Shown piece by piece: positions 1-9,617 of a stretch of 64,000 nt of DNA. The stretch is from JAHFUA01 sp963808725 (GTDB taxonomy: Bacteria; Acidobacteriota; Terriglobia; Terriglobales; Acidobacteriaceae). Made by a program: the position numbers and the translations under genes. The notes under the pieces were generated by a model. That model worked only from the letters and a program-made list of their open reading frames with translations, had not been told where the DNA came from and ran no database searches. Each line of letters begins with the position of its first letter. Positions within the stretch are counted from its first letter, which is position 1. The stretch is from assembly GCA_963808725.1 (NCBI GenBank), contig CAWEGO010000002.1, forward strand, positions 1,116,001 through 1,180,000, read 5' to 3'.

Positions 1-216
1 GACCCGGCCACCGGTTCGGCCGCCGGCTGCTGCGCCGCCTGGATGGTGGAGCACGGCGTCGCCCGTCCCGACGAGCGCGTGCTCATCGAGCAGGGCCTCG
101 AGATCCAGCGTCCCAGCCGCATTTTCGTGCGCGCGTCGCGCACGGGTAATAAAATCGTTAATGTGCGCGTCGGTGGAAATGTGGTGAAGCTGATGCGCGG
201 CGAAGTGTTTCTCTGA
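1..216 (+). CDS. PhzF-family isomerase/epimerase-like protein, C-terminal fragment
   Basis: The open frame enters from the left edge and ends in TGA at 214-216. It contains DPATGSAAGCCAAW followed by a short beta-rich tail. The DPATGSAAG motif is the hallmark of the C-terminal lobe of PhzF/DapF-fold proteins (PhzF, YddE family). Only about 71 residues are present, so the N-terminal lobe lies outside the window. The substrate cannot be inferred; most homologues outside phenazine clusters have unknown substrates. Confidence 0.75.
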   Translation, partial: DPATGSAAGCCAAWMVEHGVARPDERVLIEQGLEIQRPSRIFVRASRTGNKIVNVRVGGNVVKLMRGEVFL

Positions 217-426
217 TCGCGCGGTGAGGAAATCGCGCGCACCACGCGGCGCTCCGGCTCAAGACACGTTGGTCCACAAACCGCAATCAGAAATTTTCTT
301 GTTGGCATCGCCGCTACTTTACAGCTCCGGCCTTCTCTTCTAGGATGCTGGCTCGTTGCACTCATTTTTTTGGCGGACCGCGCGTCATCTGCGTCGCGGT
401 TTCTGGCCGCCGCTCCCGGGGAAACA

Positions 427-843
427 ATGAAGGCTAAGAAGACGATTCTTTGCGTTGACGACAACGAACAAAACCTCTCCATTCGCAAGGTCATCCTGGA
501 AACCCGCGGCTATCGCGTGGTGGCCTGCAACAACGGGCAGGACGCGCTGGAAGTCTTCCACCAGGGCGGCATCGACCTGGTGCTCAGCGATCTCATCATG
601 CCCGGCCTGGACGGCACCGACCTGATCGAACGGATCAAGAACGAGGCGCCCTGCCTGCCCGCCATCCTGTTCTCGGGGAAGATCAAGGTGTACGAGAAGG
701 ACACGCGCGCCGACCTGTTCCTCCCCAAAGGCATGTACGCGCCGGCGGAACTGCTGGAGCGCATACGGCTGCTCCTGGTGCGCAAGCGCGGGCCCAAGCG
801 CGTGGTACAACCCGAGACCGCAGACCTCGTCGCCGCCTCGTAG
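427..843 (+). CDS. single-domain response regulator (CheY-like receiver)
   Basis: A 138-residue receiver domain with no output domain. The acidic pair is in LCVDDNEQN, the phospho-acceptor Asp is in LVLSDLIMPG, and the conserved Lys is in LFLPKG. I chose the ATG at 427 (MKAKKTILCVDD) rather than the upstream TTG at 370, because homology begins just after it. A short basic tail follows the receiver. No partner kinase is adjacent, so it probably works in a phosphorelay or by protein interaction. Confidence 0.8.
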   Translation: MKAKKTILCVDDNEQNLSIRKVILETRGYRVVACNNGQDALEVFHQGGIDLVLSDLIMPGLDGTDLIERIKNEAPCLPAILFSGKIKVYEKDTRADLFLPKGMYAPAELLERIRLLLVRKRGPKRVVQPETADLVAAS

Positions 844-899
844 ATTCCAGCACAGAGACACGGGGACACTCAGCTATGCCACGCACGAACCGTATGGGC

Positions 900-1050
900 C
901 GGTCCGGCGTTATCAAGATTCTTCGCGCGCCCTCGCCTCGCTTCACTCGGTTCGGGCGGCTCAGAATGACAGCCATGGGCACAGTGGTGGTGGGCTCAGG
1001 CTGTATCAATGCCGCCGTCCCCTTAACCCTGTCATCCTAAGCCGCTGCAT
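900..1050. repeat. dispersed GC-rich intergenic repeat-like sequence
   Basis: This fills the 304-base gap between the receiver gene and the ABC ATPase. It contains a CTTCACTCGGTTCGG...CTCAGAATGACA segment and a GTCATCC segment. They resemble the ...CGCTCAGGATGACAGG element at 43895-43998 and the GTCATGCTGAGCG element at 40812-40905. No ORF or promoter stands out. The boundaries are approximate. Confidence 0.35.
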
Positions 1051-1147
1051 CAGGCGGGACATCGGCGCCGTGAAGCGTGCGGACCGCCCGGGGCGGCGGT
1101 CTGCCATCCGTTAGGCTGGCCGAAGTCGTGTAAGATCAAACTTCGGT

Positions 1148-1876
1148 ATGGCGGCGATCATCGAGGCAGAAAATCTGACGAAAATCTACCGCGTAGGCAA
1201 GGTCGAGGTGCCTGCGCTGCGCGGGGTGAGCTTCGCGGTCGAGCGCGGCGAGTTCGTCAGCATCGTCGGGCCATCAGGCAGCGGAAAGTCCACTCTCTTC
1301 TACCTGCTGGGCGGGCTGACGCGCCCGACTTCGGGGCGTGTGGTCATCGATAAAGAGGATTTTTCGCGGATGAGCGATGCCCAGCGCACAGCGGCGCGCA
1401 AGCGCAAGATCGGCTTCGTCTTCCAGAAGTTCAACCTGTTGCCCGCGCTCGATGCCAAGGGCAATATCGACGTCGCCGCCGACATCGCGGGCACCAACGG
1501 GCGCACCGACCGCGGCCTCTACCAGCGCATCGTCGGCATGCTGGGCATCGCCGAGCGCATGCACCATCGTCCCGCCGAACTTTCCGGCGGCGAGCAGCAG
1601 CGGGTGGCGCTGGCGCGCGCGCTCATCAACCGCCCGGCCATCGTGCTGGCCGATGAACCCACCGGCAATCTCGACTCGGTGAACTCCGAAATCGTGCTGC
1701 GCATGCTGCGTCAGTCCAACCAGGACCTCGGACAGACGGTGCTGATGATCACCCACAATCCGGAAGCGGCCACCTACGGCGACCGCATCCTGCACATGCG
1801 CGACGGGCAGATGGTGCCGCCGGAGAAGGATCCGCAGTGGACGCCGCCGTGCGCTCCGGCATCAGGAGTGAGTTAG
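1148..1876 (+). CDS. LolD/MacB-type ABC transporter ATP-binding protein (orphan)
   Basis: A 242-residue nucleotide-binding subunit with Walker A GPSGSGKST, signature LSGGEQQRVALARAL, Walker B IVLADEPTGNLD and an H-loop in MITHNPE. The short N-terminal AENLTKIY...VPALRGVSF and the EPTGNLD form are typical of the LolD/MacB/FtsE branch, which drives lipoprotein release or tripartite efflux at the inner membrane. No permease is next to it: two tRNA genes follow and a receiver gene precedes it. It therefore either works with a distant permease or has been separated from one. Confidence 0.85.
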   Translation: MAAIIEAENLTKIYRVGKVEVPALRGVSFAVERGEFVSIVGPSGSGKSTLFYLLGGLTRPTSGRVVIDKEDFSRMSDAQRTAARKRKIGFVFQKFNLLPALDAKGNIDVAADIAGTNGRTDRGLYQRIVGMLGIAERMHHRPAELSGGEQQRVALARALINRPAIVLADEPTGNLDSVNSEIVLRMLRQSNQDLGQTVLMITHNPEAATYGDRILHMRDGQMVPPEKDPQWTPPCAPASGVS

Positions 1877-1937
1877 CCGTGAACGAAGCACCGCGTTTGA
1901 CCCGCTTTTTCGGCCCCAGCTATAATCAAGACGCCGA

Positions 1938-2012
<75 letters not shown>

Positions 2013-2050
2013 GTTTTCTGTTCGTGGCCCTCGCACAAGCGCGGTTTCGG

Positions 2051-2125
2051 GGCGCGGTACCCAAGTGGTAAGGGAGAGGTCTGCAAAACCTTTATACGTG
2101 AGTTCGATTCTCACCCGCGCCTCCA
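2051..2125 (+). tRNA. tRNA-Cys (GCA)
   Basis: Acceptor stem GGCGCGG/CCGCGCC, anticodon loop CTGCAAA (anticodon GCA) on stem GAGGT/ACCTT, T-loop TTCGATT, discriminator T and an encoded CCA at 2123-2125. It lies 38 bases after tRNA-Gly and is probably co-transcribed with it. Confidence 0.95.
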
Positions 2126-2145
2126 GCTCCTCCGATCCCGCCCTT

Positions 2146-3546
2146 CTAATTTTGCTTGCGCAGCGATTGCAGGTCAATGCCGAGCTGCTGGCACTTCTTG
2201 TACAGGTGGCTGCGTTCTAGTCCCAGCGCTTCGGCCGCGCGGGTGATGTGGTACTGCTGCGCTTTGAGCTCGGCCAGAATCGAGCTGCGTTCGAAGCCCT
2301 CGACGCGCTGGGCGAGCGGGCCTGAGAGAGACGCCGATTCCGGCGCGGCCGCCGCGGCCATGTCCGGCAAGGCAGCGCGCACGACGGCGGCATCCACCTG
2401 GTTGTCGGTGGCGAGCAGCAGCAGGCGCTCGACCACGTTCCGCAATTCGCGCACATTTCCCGGCCATGAATAGGCCTGGAGAAGTTCGATGGCATCGGCG
2501 CTCACGGGGATTGGTTTCCAGCCGTTCTGATCGGTGATCTGGCGGACGAAATGCTCGACCAGCGCCGGGATGTCCTCGCGGCGCTCGCGCAGCGCGGGCA
2601 GGGCGAGCGGATAGACGTAGATGCGGTGATAGAGGTCCTGGCGGAATTTGCCGTCCTGCACCAGCGCCTCGAGGCGCCGATGGGTGGCCACAATGACGCG
2701 CACATCCACCGCGATGGGCCGCTCGCCGCCCACGCGCTCGATCTCATGCTGCTCCAGCACGCGCAGCAGCTTGGCCTGCATCGGGAGCGGCATGTCGCCG
2801 ATCTCGTCGAGGAAGAGCGTGCCGCGCTCGGCCTGCTCGAACTTGCCGGCGTGCCGCGCGCCGGCGCCGGTGAACGCGCCCTTCTCGTGGCCGAACAGCT
2901 CGGACTCGACCAGTTCTGCGGGAACCGCCGCGCAGTTCAGGGTGACGAATGGCCCGTTGCGGCGCGGACTGCGCTCGTGCAGCGTGCGCGCCACCAGTTC
3001 CTTGCCGGTGCCGGTCTCGCCCAGAATGCAGACGCGCGTCTCGCTGGCGGCCACGCGCTCCGCCTGCGCCATCACCTTGCGCATGGCCTCGCCGGACCAC
3101 ACGATGTCCTGCCTGCCGACGCGCTGGCGCAGCTCGCGGTTCTCCTGCTCCAGGCGTTTCACCTTGAGCGCGTTCTCCACGGTGAGCAGCAGCTTGTCGG
3201 TGGAGAGCGGCTTCTCCAGAAAATCGACCGCCCCGAGCCGCGTGGCCCGCACCGCCATCTCGATGTGCGCCTGGCCGGACATCATCACCACTGGAGTGCT
3301 CAGGCCGAGCGCGCGGTAGTCCTCGAGAAACGAAAGCCCGTCTTTGCCGGGCATCACCACGTCGGAGAAGATGAGGTCGAAGCTCTGCGACTTGATGAGC
3401 TCCAGCGCGCGGACGGCGCTGTCGCAGACCACCGCTTCGTGACCGGCCAGACGAAAGGCGCGCGCGAGCGACGCCAGCGTGTTGGCGTCGTCGTCGATGA
3501 TCAGCAGGCGCGCCTTCTGCGGCGCCGGCTCGGGCTGGCTAGACAT
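2146..3546 (-). CDS. sigma-54-dependent response regulator (NtrX/NtrC-like)
   Basis: 466 residues: receiver domain (about 12-125, phospho-acceptor in LIFSDVVMPG), AAA+ sigma-54 activator domain (Walker A GETGTGKE, canonical GAFTGA loop in HEKGAFTGAG, Walker B TLFLDEIGD), and a C-terminal Fis-type helix-turn-helix (TRAAEALGLERSHLYKKCQQLG). It is the last gene of a minus-strand operon and its start overlaps the end of the kinase by 8 bases, so the kinase is the evident partner. The domains support phosphorylation-dependent activation of RpoN promoters. Its targets are not visible here. Confidence 0.93.
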   Translation of the reverse strand: MSSQPEPAPQKARLLIIDDDANTLASLARAFRLAGHEAVVCDSAVRALELIKSQSFDLIFSDVVMPGKDGLSFLEDYRALGLSTPVVMMSGQAHIEMAVRATRLGAVDFLEKPLSTDKLLLTVENALKVKRLEQENRELRQRVGRQDIVWSGEAMRKVMAQAERVAASETRVCILGETGTGKELVARTLHERSPRRNGPFVTLNCAAVPAELVESELFGHEKGAFTGAGARHAGKFEQAERGTLFLDEIGDMPLPMQAKLLRVLEQHEIERVGGERPIAVDVRVIVATHRRLEALVQDGKFRQDLYHRIYVYPLALPALRERREDIPALVEHFVRQITDQNGWKPIPVSADAIELLQAYSWPGNVRELRNVVERLLLLATDNQVDAAVVRAALPDMAAAAAPESASLSGPLAQRVEGFERSSILAELKAQQYHITRAAEALGLERSHLYKKCQQLGIDLQSLRKQN

Positions 3547-5353
3547 TGGCTCCTCGCGCTGTCCGAGTCTGCGTCATCTCGGTCGGCAGTTCAATGCGAA
3601 AAGTCGAGCCGCGGCCCGGTTCGCTCTCCACCGTGATCTTGCCGTGGTGATCGCTCACCACCGATTGCACGATCGCCAGCCCCAGCCCCGTTCCGTGCTG
3701 CTTGGTGGTGTAGTACGGCGTGAACAGGCGCTCGCACTCTTCGCGCGTAAGTCCGGTGCCCGTGTCACTCACCGCAAGCGTCACCACGCCATCGTGATGA
3801 CCGGTGCGCAGTCCGAGGCTGCCACCGGACGGCATGGCGTCGATGGCGTTCAGCACCAGGTTCTGTAGAGCACGGTTGATCAGCTCGGGATCGGCCTCGA
3901 TCACGGGCAACTCGGGATCGAACTCGACCTTCGCAGTGATCGGGGCGCGGCCGACAGCGGTGAACTGCGGCTCCAGCAGCTTGAGAACGTGCTCGGCCAC
4001 TTCGTTCAGCCGTACCGGCTGCAGCTCGGGCGCGGGCATGCGGGCGAACTCGCTGAAGCGCTGGACGATCCCCCGGAGGTTGGCGATCTCCGCCAGCAGC
4101 GTGCCGGCGCTCTCGCGGAAGACTTCCTCGAACTGCGCCGGATTCTGTTCCTTGGCGCGCAGCAGGTTCTCCACGGTGATCTGCAGCGGGAACAGCGGGT
4201 TCTTCAACTCGTGGGCCAGCCGGCGCGCCAGTTCGCGCCAGGCCGCCACGCGCTCCGCCTGGACCAGGCGCTCGCGCTGGTCGCTCAATTCGCGGGTCAT
4301 CAGGTTGAAGGCCGAAGCCAGCTCTCCGAACTCGTCGTTGGAAGTGATGGGGACCTGCGCCCACCAGTTTCCAGCGGCGACCTCGCGAGCGGCATCGGCG
4401 AGTTGCTCGACCGGACGCGTGGCCCGCGCGGCCGCCCATCCGCTGAGCACGAGGCCAAGCAGCACGCCGGCCGCACCCACCAGCAACGCCACCATCCGAA
4501 TGTGCTTCTCCATCTCGACCACATCGCGCCGCAAGCTGCCGACCAGCAGTACGCCCAGCATCTCGCCCGCGCGTCCTTTCAGCGGAATGCCGTGGATGGC
4601 CTCGGCGCTCGCCGGAGCTTCCGACCACCAGACCACCTCCGAACTCGGCTCGCCTTGCTGCTGGATCTGCTGTACCACGGGCGCAAGCTTCTCCGCGTGC
4701 GCTACCGGCCCGGAAGCGTCGGTGAGCGCCTGCGGCGAGAAAGCAGGTCCTGGGCTGAGATAGAGCATGGCCCGCATGCCGGAGGGTAAAGATAACGTGG
4801 AGAGAAAGCGGCGATCCAGGCGCTCGCCGCCGGCTACGTACAAAACCGAATCGCCGGCATGCACTTCGCGGACGGCAATCAGGGCCAGCGCCGTGCCGTC
4901 GGGCAGGTCTTCACGTTTCAAAAATGCGCTCTGCGCATTCCAATCCACGGGCGCGGTGATCCACTCCTCTTTGTAGCCGAAGCGCGCCGGCCACTGCGCT
5001 GAAGAGACGATGGAGCCGTCCTGCGCGATGAGTTCCAGGAAGTCTAGCTGGTGCGCCCCCGCCAGCGAGCCGGCTTCATTGACGTAGGGCGCATAGTCGG
5101 GCGAAGACCGGCCGAGATCGCCAGCCATGCGCAGCGTCGAGTCGCGGGCCGCGATAGCTTCAACGCGCCGCGAAACCTCGTCGCCACGCCGGGAGAATTC
5201 GTGGCGGAATTGGGAGAGCAACTCCGCGGTTCGCTGCTCGTCCAGGCGGTCGAAGGAGCGGCGCAAGCTGGTCGAAGCCAGGCCGGCGACCACGGCGGTC
5301 ACCAGCACCACGGTCGCCGTAAACAGCGCCAGCAGCTTGGCACGGTAGCTCAC
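3539..5353 (-). CDS. NtrY-like membrane sensor histidine kinase
   Basis: 604 residues: N-terminal transmembrane helix (about 7-29), a large periplasmic sensing region, a second helix (about 285-308), HAMP, HisKA with the phospho-acceptor in RRLAHELKNPLFPLQ, and an HATPase_c domain (N box NLVLNAIDAM, G boxes DTGTGL and GTGLGL). The ELKNPLFPLQ form is typical of NtrY-type kinases. It overlaps the regulator downstream by 8 bases and the solute-binding gene upstream by 4 bases, so the signal may involve that binding protein. This last point is inference. Confidence 0.92.
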   Translation of the reverse strand: MSYRAKLLALFTATVVLVTAVVAGLASTSLRRSFDRLDEQRTAELLSQFRHEFSRRGDEVSRRVEAIAARDSTLRMAGDLGRSSPDYAPYVNEAGSLAGAHQLDFLELIAQDGSIVSSAQWPARFGYKEEWITAPVDWNAQSAFLKREDLPDGTALALIAVREVHAGDSVLYVAGGERLDRRFLSTLSLPSGMRAMLYLSPGPAFSPQALTDASGPVAHAEKLAPVVQQIQQQGEPSSEVVWWSEAPASAEAIHGIPLKGRAGEMLGVLLVGSLRRDVVEMEKHIRMVALLVGAAGVLLGLVLSGWAAARATRPVEQLADAAREVAAGNWWAQVPITSNDEFGELASAFNLMTRELSDQRERLVQAERVAAWRELARRLAHELKNPLFPLQITVENLLRAKEQNPAQFEEVFRESAGTLLAEIANLRGIVQRFSEFARMPAPELQPVRLNEVAEHVLKLLEPQFTAVGRAPITAKVEFDPELPVIEADPELINRALQNLVLNAIDAMPSGGSLGLRTGHHDGVVTLAVSDTGTGLTREECERLFTPYYTTKQHGTGLGLAIVQSVVSDHHGKITVESEPGRGSTFRIELPTEMTQTRTARGANV

Positions 5354-6735
5354 GGCTTGTCCTCTTCCAGCCAGACGTCAGCCAGGCGCCATCCCCCCTC
5401 GCGCGGCGTGACCCAGTTCCGGACGGGCGTCGAGAGCGCCCACGCCTGCGGCACATACACGAGCGGAACCAGGCGGAAATCGCTGCGCAGCGCGCGGTCG
5501 GCGGCGTACAGATCCTCCGGAGAATTGGTTTGCATCGCGCTCTGGCGCCCGGTCGCGGCGGAGACCGCATCGAGGGCCGCAGCCGGATCGCTCGAAGCCA
5601 GTGGGATGCGCACCACGCGCACATCCGCGTTAGCGCTGCGCGCCTGCAGGTTCTCGCCATACGGCTGGATAGTGATGCCGATGTCCCTCGCATTGACCGA
5701 CACACGCTCGGCGATCGCACGCGCCAACGGATCACTCCAGTCGTAGGCCAGGGTCAGCGACGGCGTCGAGCCGGAATCGCGCCGCAGTTGCCGTGCCCGC
5801 TCCACGTCGCCAGTTACGCGAAAGAGAAACGAATAACCGCTCACCCATTGCGGCAGCAGACCGGTCGCAGCTTCGCCCTGCTTCTGCAACAGCGTGCTCT
5901 GGATCGCAGAGCGGTCGATGGACAAGCTGATGGCCTCGCGCAGCGCGGGCTCCTTGACGGAAGGCTTGTCGGAGAATGCCAACGCGATCAGCTCCGCCGG
6001 CGCTGAGATCGCGACTCGCTGCCCATCCTGCTGCGCGCGCCGAGCCTGGTCGGGCGCGACCTCAACCACATCGGCTCGGCCCAGTTGCAGGTCGAGCGCC
6101 TGGTCACGCTGCGAGCGGCCAAATGTAATCTCGATGGAATCGAGGAACGGACGTCCGCCCCAATAATCATCGTTGGCAGCCAGCACCAGGCGCTTGCCGG
6201 GTTCCCATGCGGTCACGCGAAACGCTCCGGTACCCACCACCGCGCCGGATTCGGTGTGCACGACGATGGAATTGTGCGCGCACGCCAGCTCGGCGAGCAG
6301 GTTCGGAAGCGGATTGCTGCTCTCGATCACTACGTCGTCCCCTTGCAGGCGCAAGTGCCAGCTTGGATTGGAAGCGGCAAGCGACATGACAACCAGGTGC
6401 GGACGCAGCGGCGATCCAATGTGCAACAGAACGCCCGACCGTAGATGAAACAACCAGCGCCGATAGTCGGGATCGTGCTCCCAGGAAGCGGCCAAGCCTG
6501 GCTGCGGCTCTCCCTGAGCATCGACCCCGACCAGACAATCGAACATCAGAGGGGTGAGCTCTTGCTGCGTGGACGTTAGAAAGGCCGATGACTGTGCGGG
6601 ATCGAGCGAAGCCGTGGCAGCGCTCAGCTCCACCTTGAGCGTCCCGCCATAACGCGGACGGCTTGCCGCCACTGCCGAACGCAGCGCGAGCAGCAGGCTA
6701 GCGGCCACAAACAGCAGATACGCTGAACGCCTCAT
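5350..6735 (-). CDS. family 5 extracellular solute-binding protein (peptide/nickel type), likely sensory
   Basis: 461 residues with an N-terminal signal sequence (LLFVAASLLLALRSAVA) and the family-5 fold: RYGGTLKVEL near the mature N-terminus, SLDPA, then GTGAFRVTAWEPGKRLVL...NDDYWGGRPFLDSIEI. No ABC permease or ATPase is adjacent. The gene lies between a secreted protein and a membrane kinase, overlapping the former by 38 bases and the latter by 4. A role as periplasmic ligand receptor for the kinase is more likely than import, but it is shorter than many family members and the ligand is unknown. Confidence 0.82.
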   Translation of the reverse strand: MRRSAYLLFVAASLLLALRSAVAASRPRYGGTLKVELSAATASLDPAQSSAFLTSTQQELTPLMFDCLVGVDAQGEPQPGLAASWEHDPDYRRWLFHLRSGVLLHIGSPLRPHLVVMSLAASNPSWHLRLQGDDVVIESSNPLPNLLAELACAHNSIVVHTESGAVVGTGAFRVTAWEPGKRLVLAANDDYWGGRPFLDSIEITFGRSQRDQALDLQLGRADVVEVAPDQARRAQQDGQRVAISAPAELIALAFSDKPSVKEPALREAISLSIDRSAIQSTLLQKQGEAATGLLPQWVSGYSFLFRVTGDVERARQLRRDSGSTPSLTLAYDWSDPLARAIAERVSVNARDIGITIQPYGENLQARSANADVRVVRIPLASSDPAAALDAVSAATGRQSAMQTNSPEDLYAADRALRSDFRLVPLVYVPQAWALSTPVRNWVTPREGGWRLADVWLEEDKP

Positions 6736-7906
6736 AGCTCCCCGTCCTCAGGTTGTGCGCGATGACGGTCGCGCTGCGGCCGTCGGCGGCGCTCCACATG
6801 GCGGTGACCGGCCCGGCGAACTCCAGCGGCAAACCCGCCTCGACCGCGTCGCGGTTCACAATCTCGTAGGCGGAGAGCGAATCCGGCTGAGTGGAATCAG
6901 CCGCGCGACTTGCCAAAACCTGCCAGCCACTGCCGCAATCGCTTGAGATGCCGGCCACGTCGCTGCCCCAGCCGTTGAATGCGGTCACCACCTGGCCCTT
7001 GGCATTAATCAGCCTGGCAGCGCCGCTGGTGAAAGCAACGATCCAGAATCCGCGCTCGCCTTGCGCGAACATGGCCGCCGAATAAAACGGGCCGAGATCG
7101 CCCGCCTCGCTACTGCCTGCCAGCTTCACCGCACCGGTGAAGAAGTTGCGTCGGCTGCTGAAGAAACCGTTGACCTCCGGCGAAAGCGGCCAGGGGTCGT
7201 CGCTCTCCCGGCACGCGAGGTTGAACTGCGGTTGCATCGTGCCCGAACACTGCACGCCGGGAAGATAGGCGCGAAAGCTTCCGTCTGCCTGGAGCACGAG
7301 CCGGCCCCGCAAGTCGCGCGGCCACGGATGCGAATGTGTCAACGGCGCGGAACCTGCGAGCTGCCACTTCTTTTCCTGCACGCGATACAGCGAGACCGAA
7401 TCACCTCCCAGCACCAGCAAGCCGCCATCTCCGGCAGGAACGACGTTGAGCATCATCTCCGATTGGGTCCACAGCGGCGTCCGCCGGAGGCTCAGTGCGG
7501 CCGGCGCTGGCTGGGCTGGCGCCAGCAAGGGCATTTGCACCATCACGACATCCCACGAATCGTCATGGCCGATTTCCGCGACCCACAAATAGCCGGAGGT
7601 GTTTTCCGAGAGCGTCACGCGAGCCTGCTCCAGTGCCCGCTCCGGCTCGGCCAGGCTCACGCCGCGTCGACGCAGCTCCGATTCCAGTGCGCGCTCGATC
7701 TCCGCCACGCGCGACTGCGGCAGCGAGGAAATATTCTTGACCGTCAGCGACAGCGCGGTGCGCGACTGCGCGTGGGCGATGATCTTTTCCGCCAGCTCGC
7801 GTGCCGGCGCGTCCCACTCCTGAGCAGCGGCGCGAGCCGCCGAAGACAGGGCAACAAGAATTGCCAGAGGAAGGACGAAGAACACACGTTGGCTGCGGCA
7901 GGGCAT
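6698..7906 (-). CDS. secreted protein of unknown function, first gene of the sensor operon
   Basis: 402 residues from the ATG at 7906 (MPCRSQRVFFVLPLAILVAL, a signal peptide ending near AAAQ). The N-terminal third looks like a FlgO/LpoB-type fold: residues about 30-90 (AEKIIAHAQSRTALSLTVKN) resemble proteins computing on outer-membrane lipoproteins. The remainder has many short beta-strand-like segments and could be a beta-propeller. I cannot assign a family. It overlaps the solute-binding gene by 38 bases, so it belongs to the same transcript. The longer start at 8011 is less likely because it would bury the signal peptide. Confidence 0.6.
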   Translation of the reverse strand: MPCRSQRVFFVLPLAILVALSSAARAAAQEWDAPARELAEKIIAHAQSRTALSLTVKNISSLPQSRVAEIERALESELRRRGVSLAEPERALEQARVTLSENTSGYLWVAEIGHDDSWDVVMVQMPLLAPAQPAPAALSLRRTPLWTQSEMMLNVVPAGDGGLLVLGGDSVSLYRVQEKKWQLAGSAPLTHSHPWPRDLRGRLVLQADGSFRAYLPGVQCSGTMQPQFNLACRESDDPWPLSPEVNGFFSSRRNFFTGAVKLAGSSEAGDLGPFYSAAMFAQGERGFWIVAFTSGAARLINAKGQVVTAFNGWGSDVAGISSDCGSGWQVLASRAADSTQPDSLSAYEIVNRDAVEAGLPLEFAGPVTAMWSAADGRSATVIAHNLRTGSYEAFSVSAVCGR

Positions 7907-8041
7907 CCGAAAGCGCAGATCTCTCGGGAAAATCGGATTATAACATTCCACTCGCATGACTCCTGCCTCGCTGGCCACGGATGGCGTACTCGGGGAGTGG
8001 TCGCACGCCATCCGCGGTTGCGCTCGCCTCGCAACGCAGGC

Positions 8042-9356
8042 TTATCTTGGTTGCACCTGGCGCGGCGGGTCGTCAGCATCGTCCTGCCGCATGATCTGCG
8101 GCATTTGCCCGCGCAGCACGTCGCTGGCGAAGAAGTACTTGCCGTCCGCCGGCACCATCATGATTTGCAGCTTGTCGGAGAGACGCTCGGCGATGATCTT
8201 GTTGATCAGCAGAGGCGACTGCTTGAGCACGGCGGCCTCGCTTTGCATGCGCTCGAAGTCCGCCTTGGCGGTTACGCGAATGCGGTTGGCCTCGGCATCG
8301 GCCAGCAGGTTGCGCCGCTCAAGCTCGGCCTTGCGCCGACGCCTCGGCGTTCTTGACGGTGGCTTCCTTGCGTGCCTCCGACTCCAGCCGCGCCTGCTGA
8401 ATCTGCTTCTCCTTCAGCGGCAGCGTGTACTGCATGGCGTCGGCCTCCGCCTTGGCTTGGAGCACGCGCACTTTCGCATCGGCCTCGGCCTTCTTCTCTT
8501 CCCTGACCTTGTCGGCTTCAGCCTCGTATTCGGCGACGCGCACTTCTTTCTGCTTGATCTCCGCCTGCACGCCCATCTGGTCGTTCTCCTGCTCCTTTAG
8601 CAGAAGACCTTCGAGTCCCTTGGCATACTCCGGCGGAAGCTGCACTTCCCGCAGCATGACTTCCTTGACCACGATGCCGTCGGCGCCCAGCGTGCGCACG
8701 ATCTCGTCGGAAGCGCGCTGGCGGATCTCCTCACGCTTGACGGCGAAGACTTCGCGCACCGTGAAGTTGGGAGCGATCCCGCGGAAGGTGCTGCCGATGA
8801 CCGGTTGTACCACCTCGCTATCGACTTCGCGGGGCAGCGTGTTGTGGATGTAAACCAGCCGGCCGGCGTCGAGGTGATAGCGGACGGTAATGGCCATCCC
8901 GATCGGCAGTCCTTCCTTGGCCTGGACGGTCAACACTTCGGGCGCGGCCGCCTCGCCAGCTTTTTCTTTCTTGGTCGGCTCGCCGGCAGTGGTGGTGTAG
9001 ACCTTATCGCGAACGTCATAGATCGCCACCGAATCCACCAGCGGCGTGACCAGGTGCAAGCCGGGGTAAAGCACTCCCGGGCGCGTGCCGGAGAACTCGC
9101 TGACGCGGACGCCGGCCATGCCGCTGGGCACGACTGCGATGCTCAGGCCCAGCAGAAGTGGCACCAGCGAAAGGGCCGCCAGCCGCACCGCCTCTTTCCA
9201 TCGCAACGGGCGCGGCAGGGGAAGCGGCAGGTCGGGATGGAGCGCCAGCCGTCGCCGGTGCTCGAGGAGCAGGTAAACGTCATAGAGAATGATGGCTGCC
9301 GCGACTACCATCATCGCAACCGCCCCTACCATCAGCAGATACTTGATGACCAACAT
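8042..9356 (-). CDS. SPFH/prohibitin-family membrane protein (reading frame interrupted near 8335)
   Basis: The first 345 codons encode a transmembrane N-terminus (about 5-28), a second hydrophobic segment (about 60-80), the SPFH domain (PSGMAGVRVSEFSGTRPGVL...) and a long charged coiled coil (EADKVREEKKAEADAKVRV). The frame then stops at 8319. Removing one base near 8333-8337 continues it as KAELERRNLLADAEANR and on to a natural end at 8042, giving about 437 residues. SPFH proteins form oligomeric membrane scaffolds. The shift is probably a sequence error, because the continuation preserves the coiled coil perfectly. A small membrane protein gene lies 40 bases upstream. Confidence 0.8.
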
Positions 9357-9396
9357 GTTCTCTCTCCTTCGCGGCCCAGGGTTTTTCAGCCAAAGT

Positions 9397-9603
9397 TCAG
9401 TCCTGGGACGAATTCTTGGGGCCGGTGGCCAGCAGGCGCAGTTCAGCGATCCGCGGCTCGGGTGCGGGCTGCGGCGGCCGGCGCGCAGCTTTCTTCGCGA
9501 GGGCGAGAACCGCCATTACCAGCAGCGGCTCGATCACCAGCGCAAGGATGAAGGTCAGCAGCGTCACCGCGATCACTTCCGTCGTTACCAGAACGTTTTC
9601 CAT
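9397..9603 (-). CDS. small single-pass membrane protein
   Basis: 68 residues with one strong transmembrane segment (about 7-37: VIAVTLLTFILALVIEPLLV) and a basic, proline-rich cytoplasmic tail. It sits 40 bases upstream of the SPFH gene and 14 bases downstream of the L,D-transpeptidase, all on the same strand. It may be a partner of the SPFH scaffold. No family is recognised. Confidence 0.5.
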   Translation of the reverse strand: MENVLVTTEVIAVTLLTFILALVIEPLLVMAVLALAKKAARRPPQPAPEPRIAELRLLATGPKNSSQD

Positions 9604-9617
9604 GACACTCTCCTCAT

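Noticed and set aside
370..426. TTG start extending the first receiver gene
   Set aside because: Homology starts after the ATG at 427 and the extra residues look unlike coding sequence.
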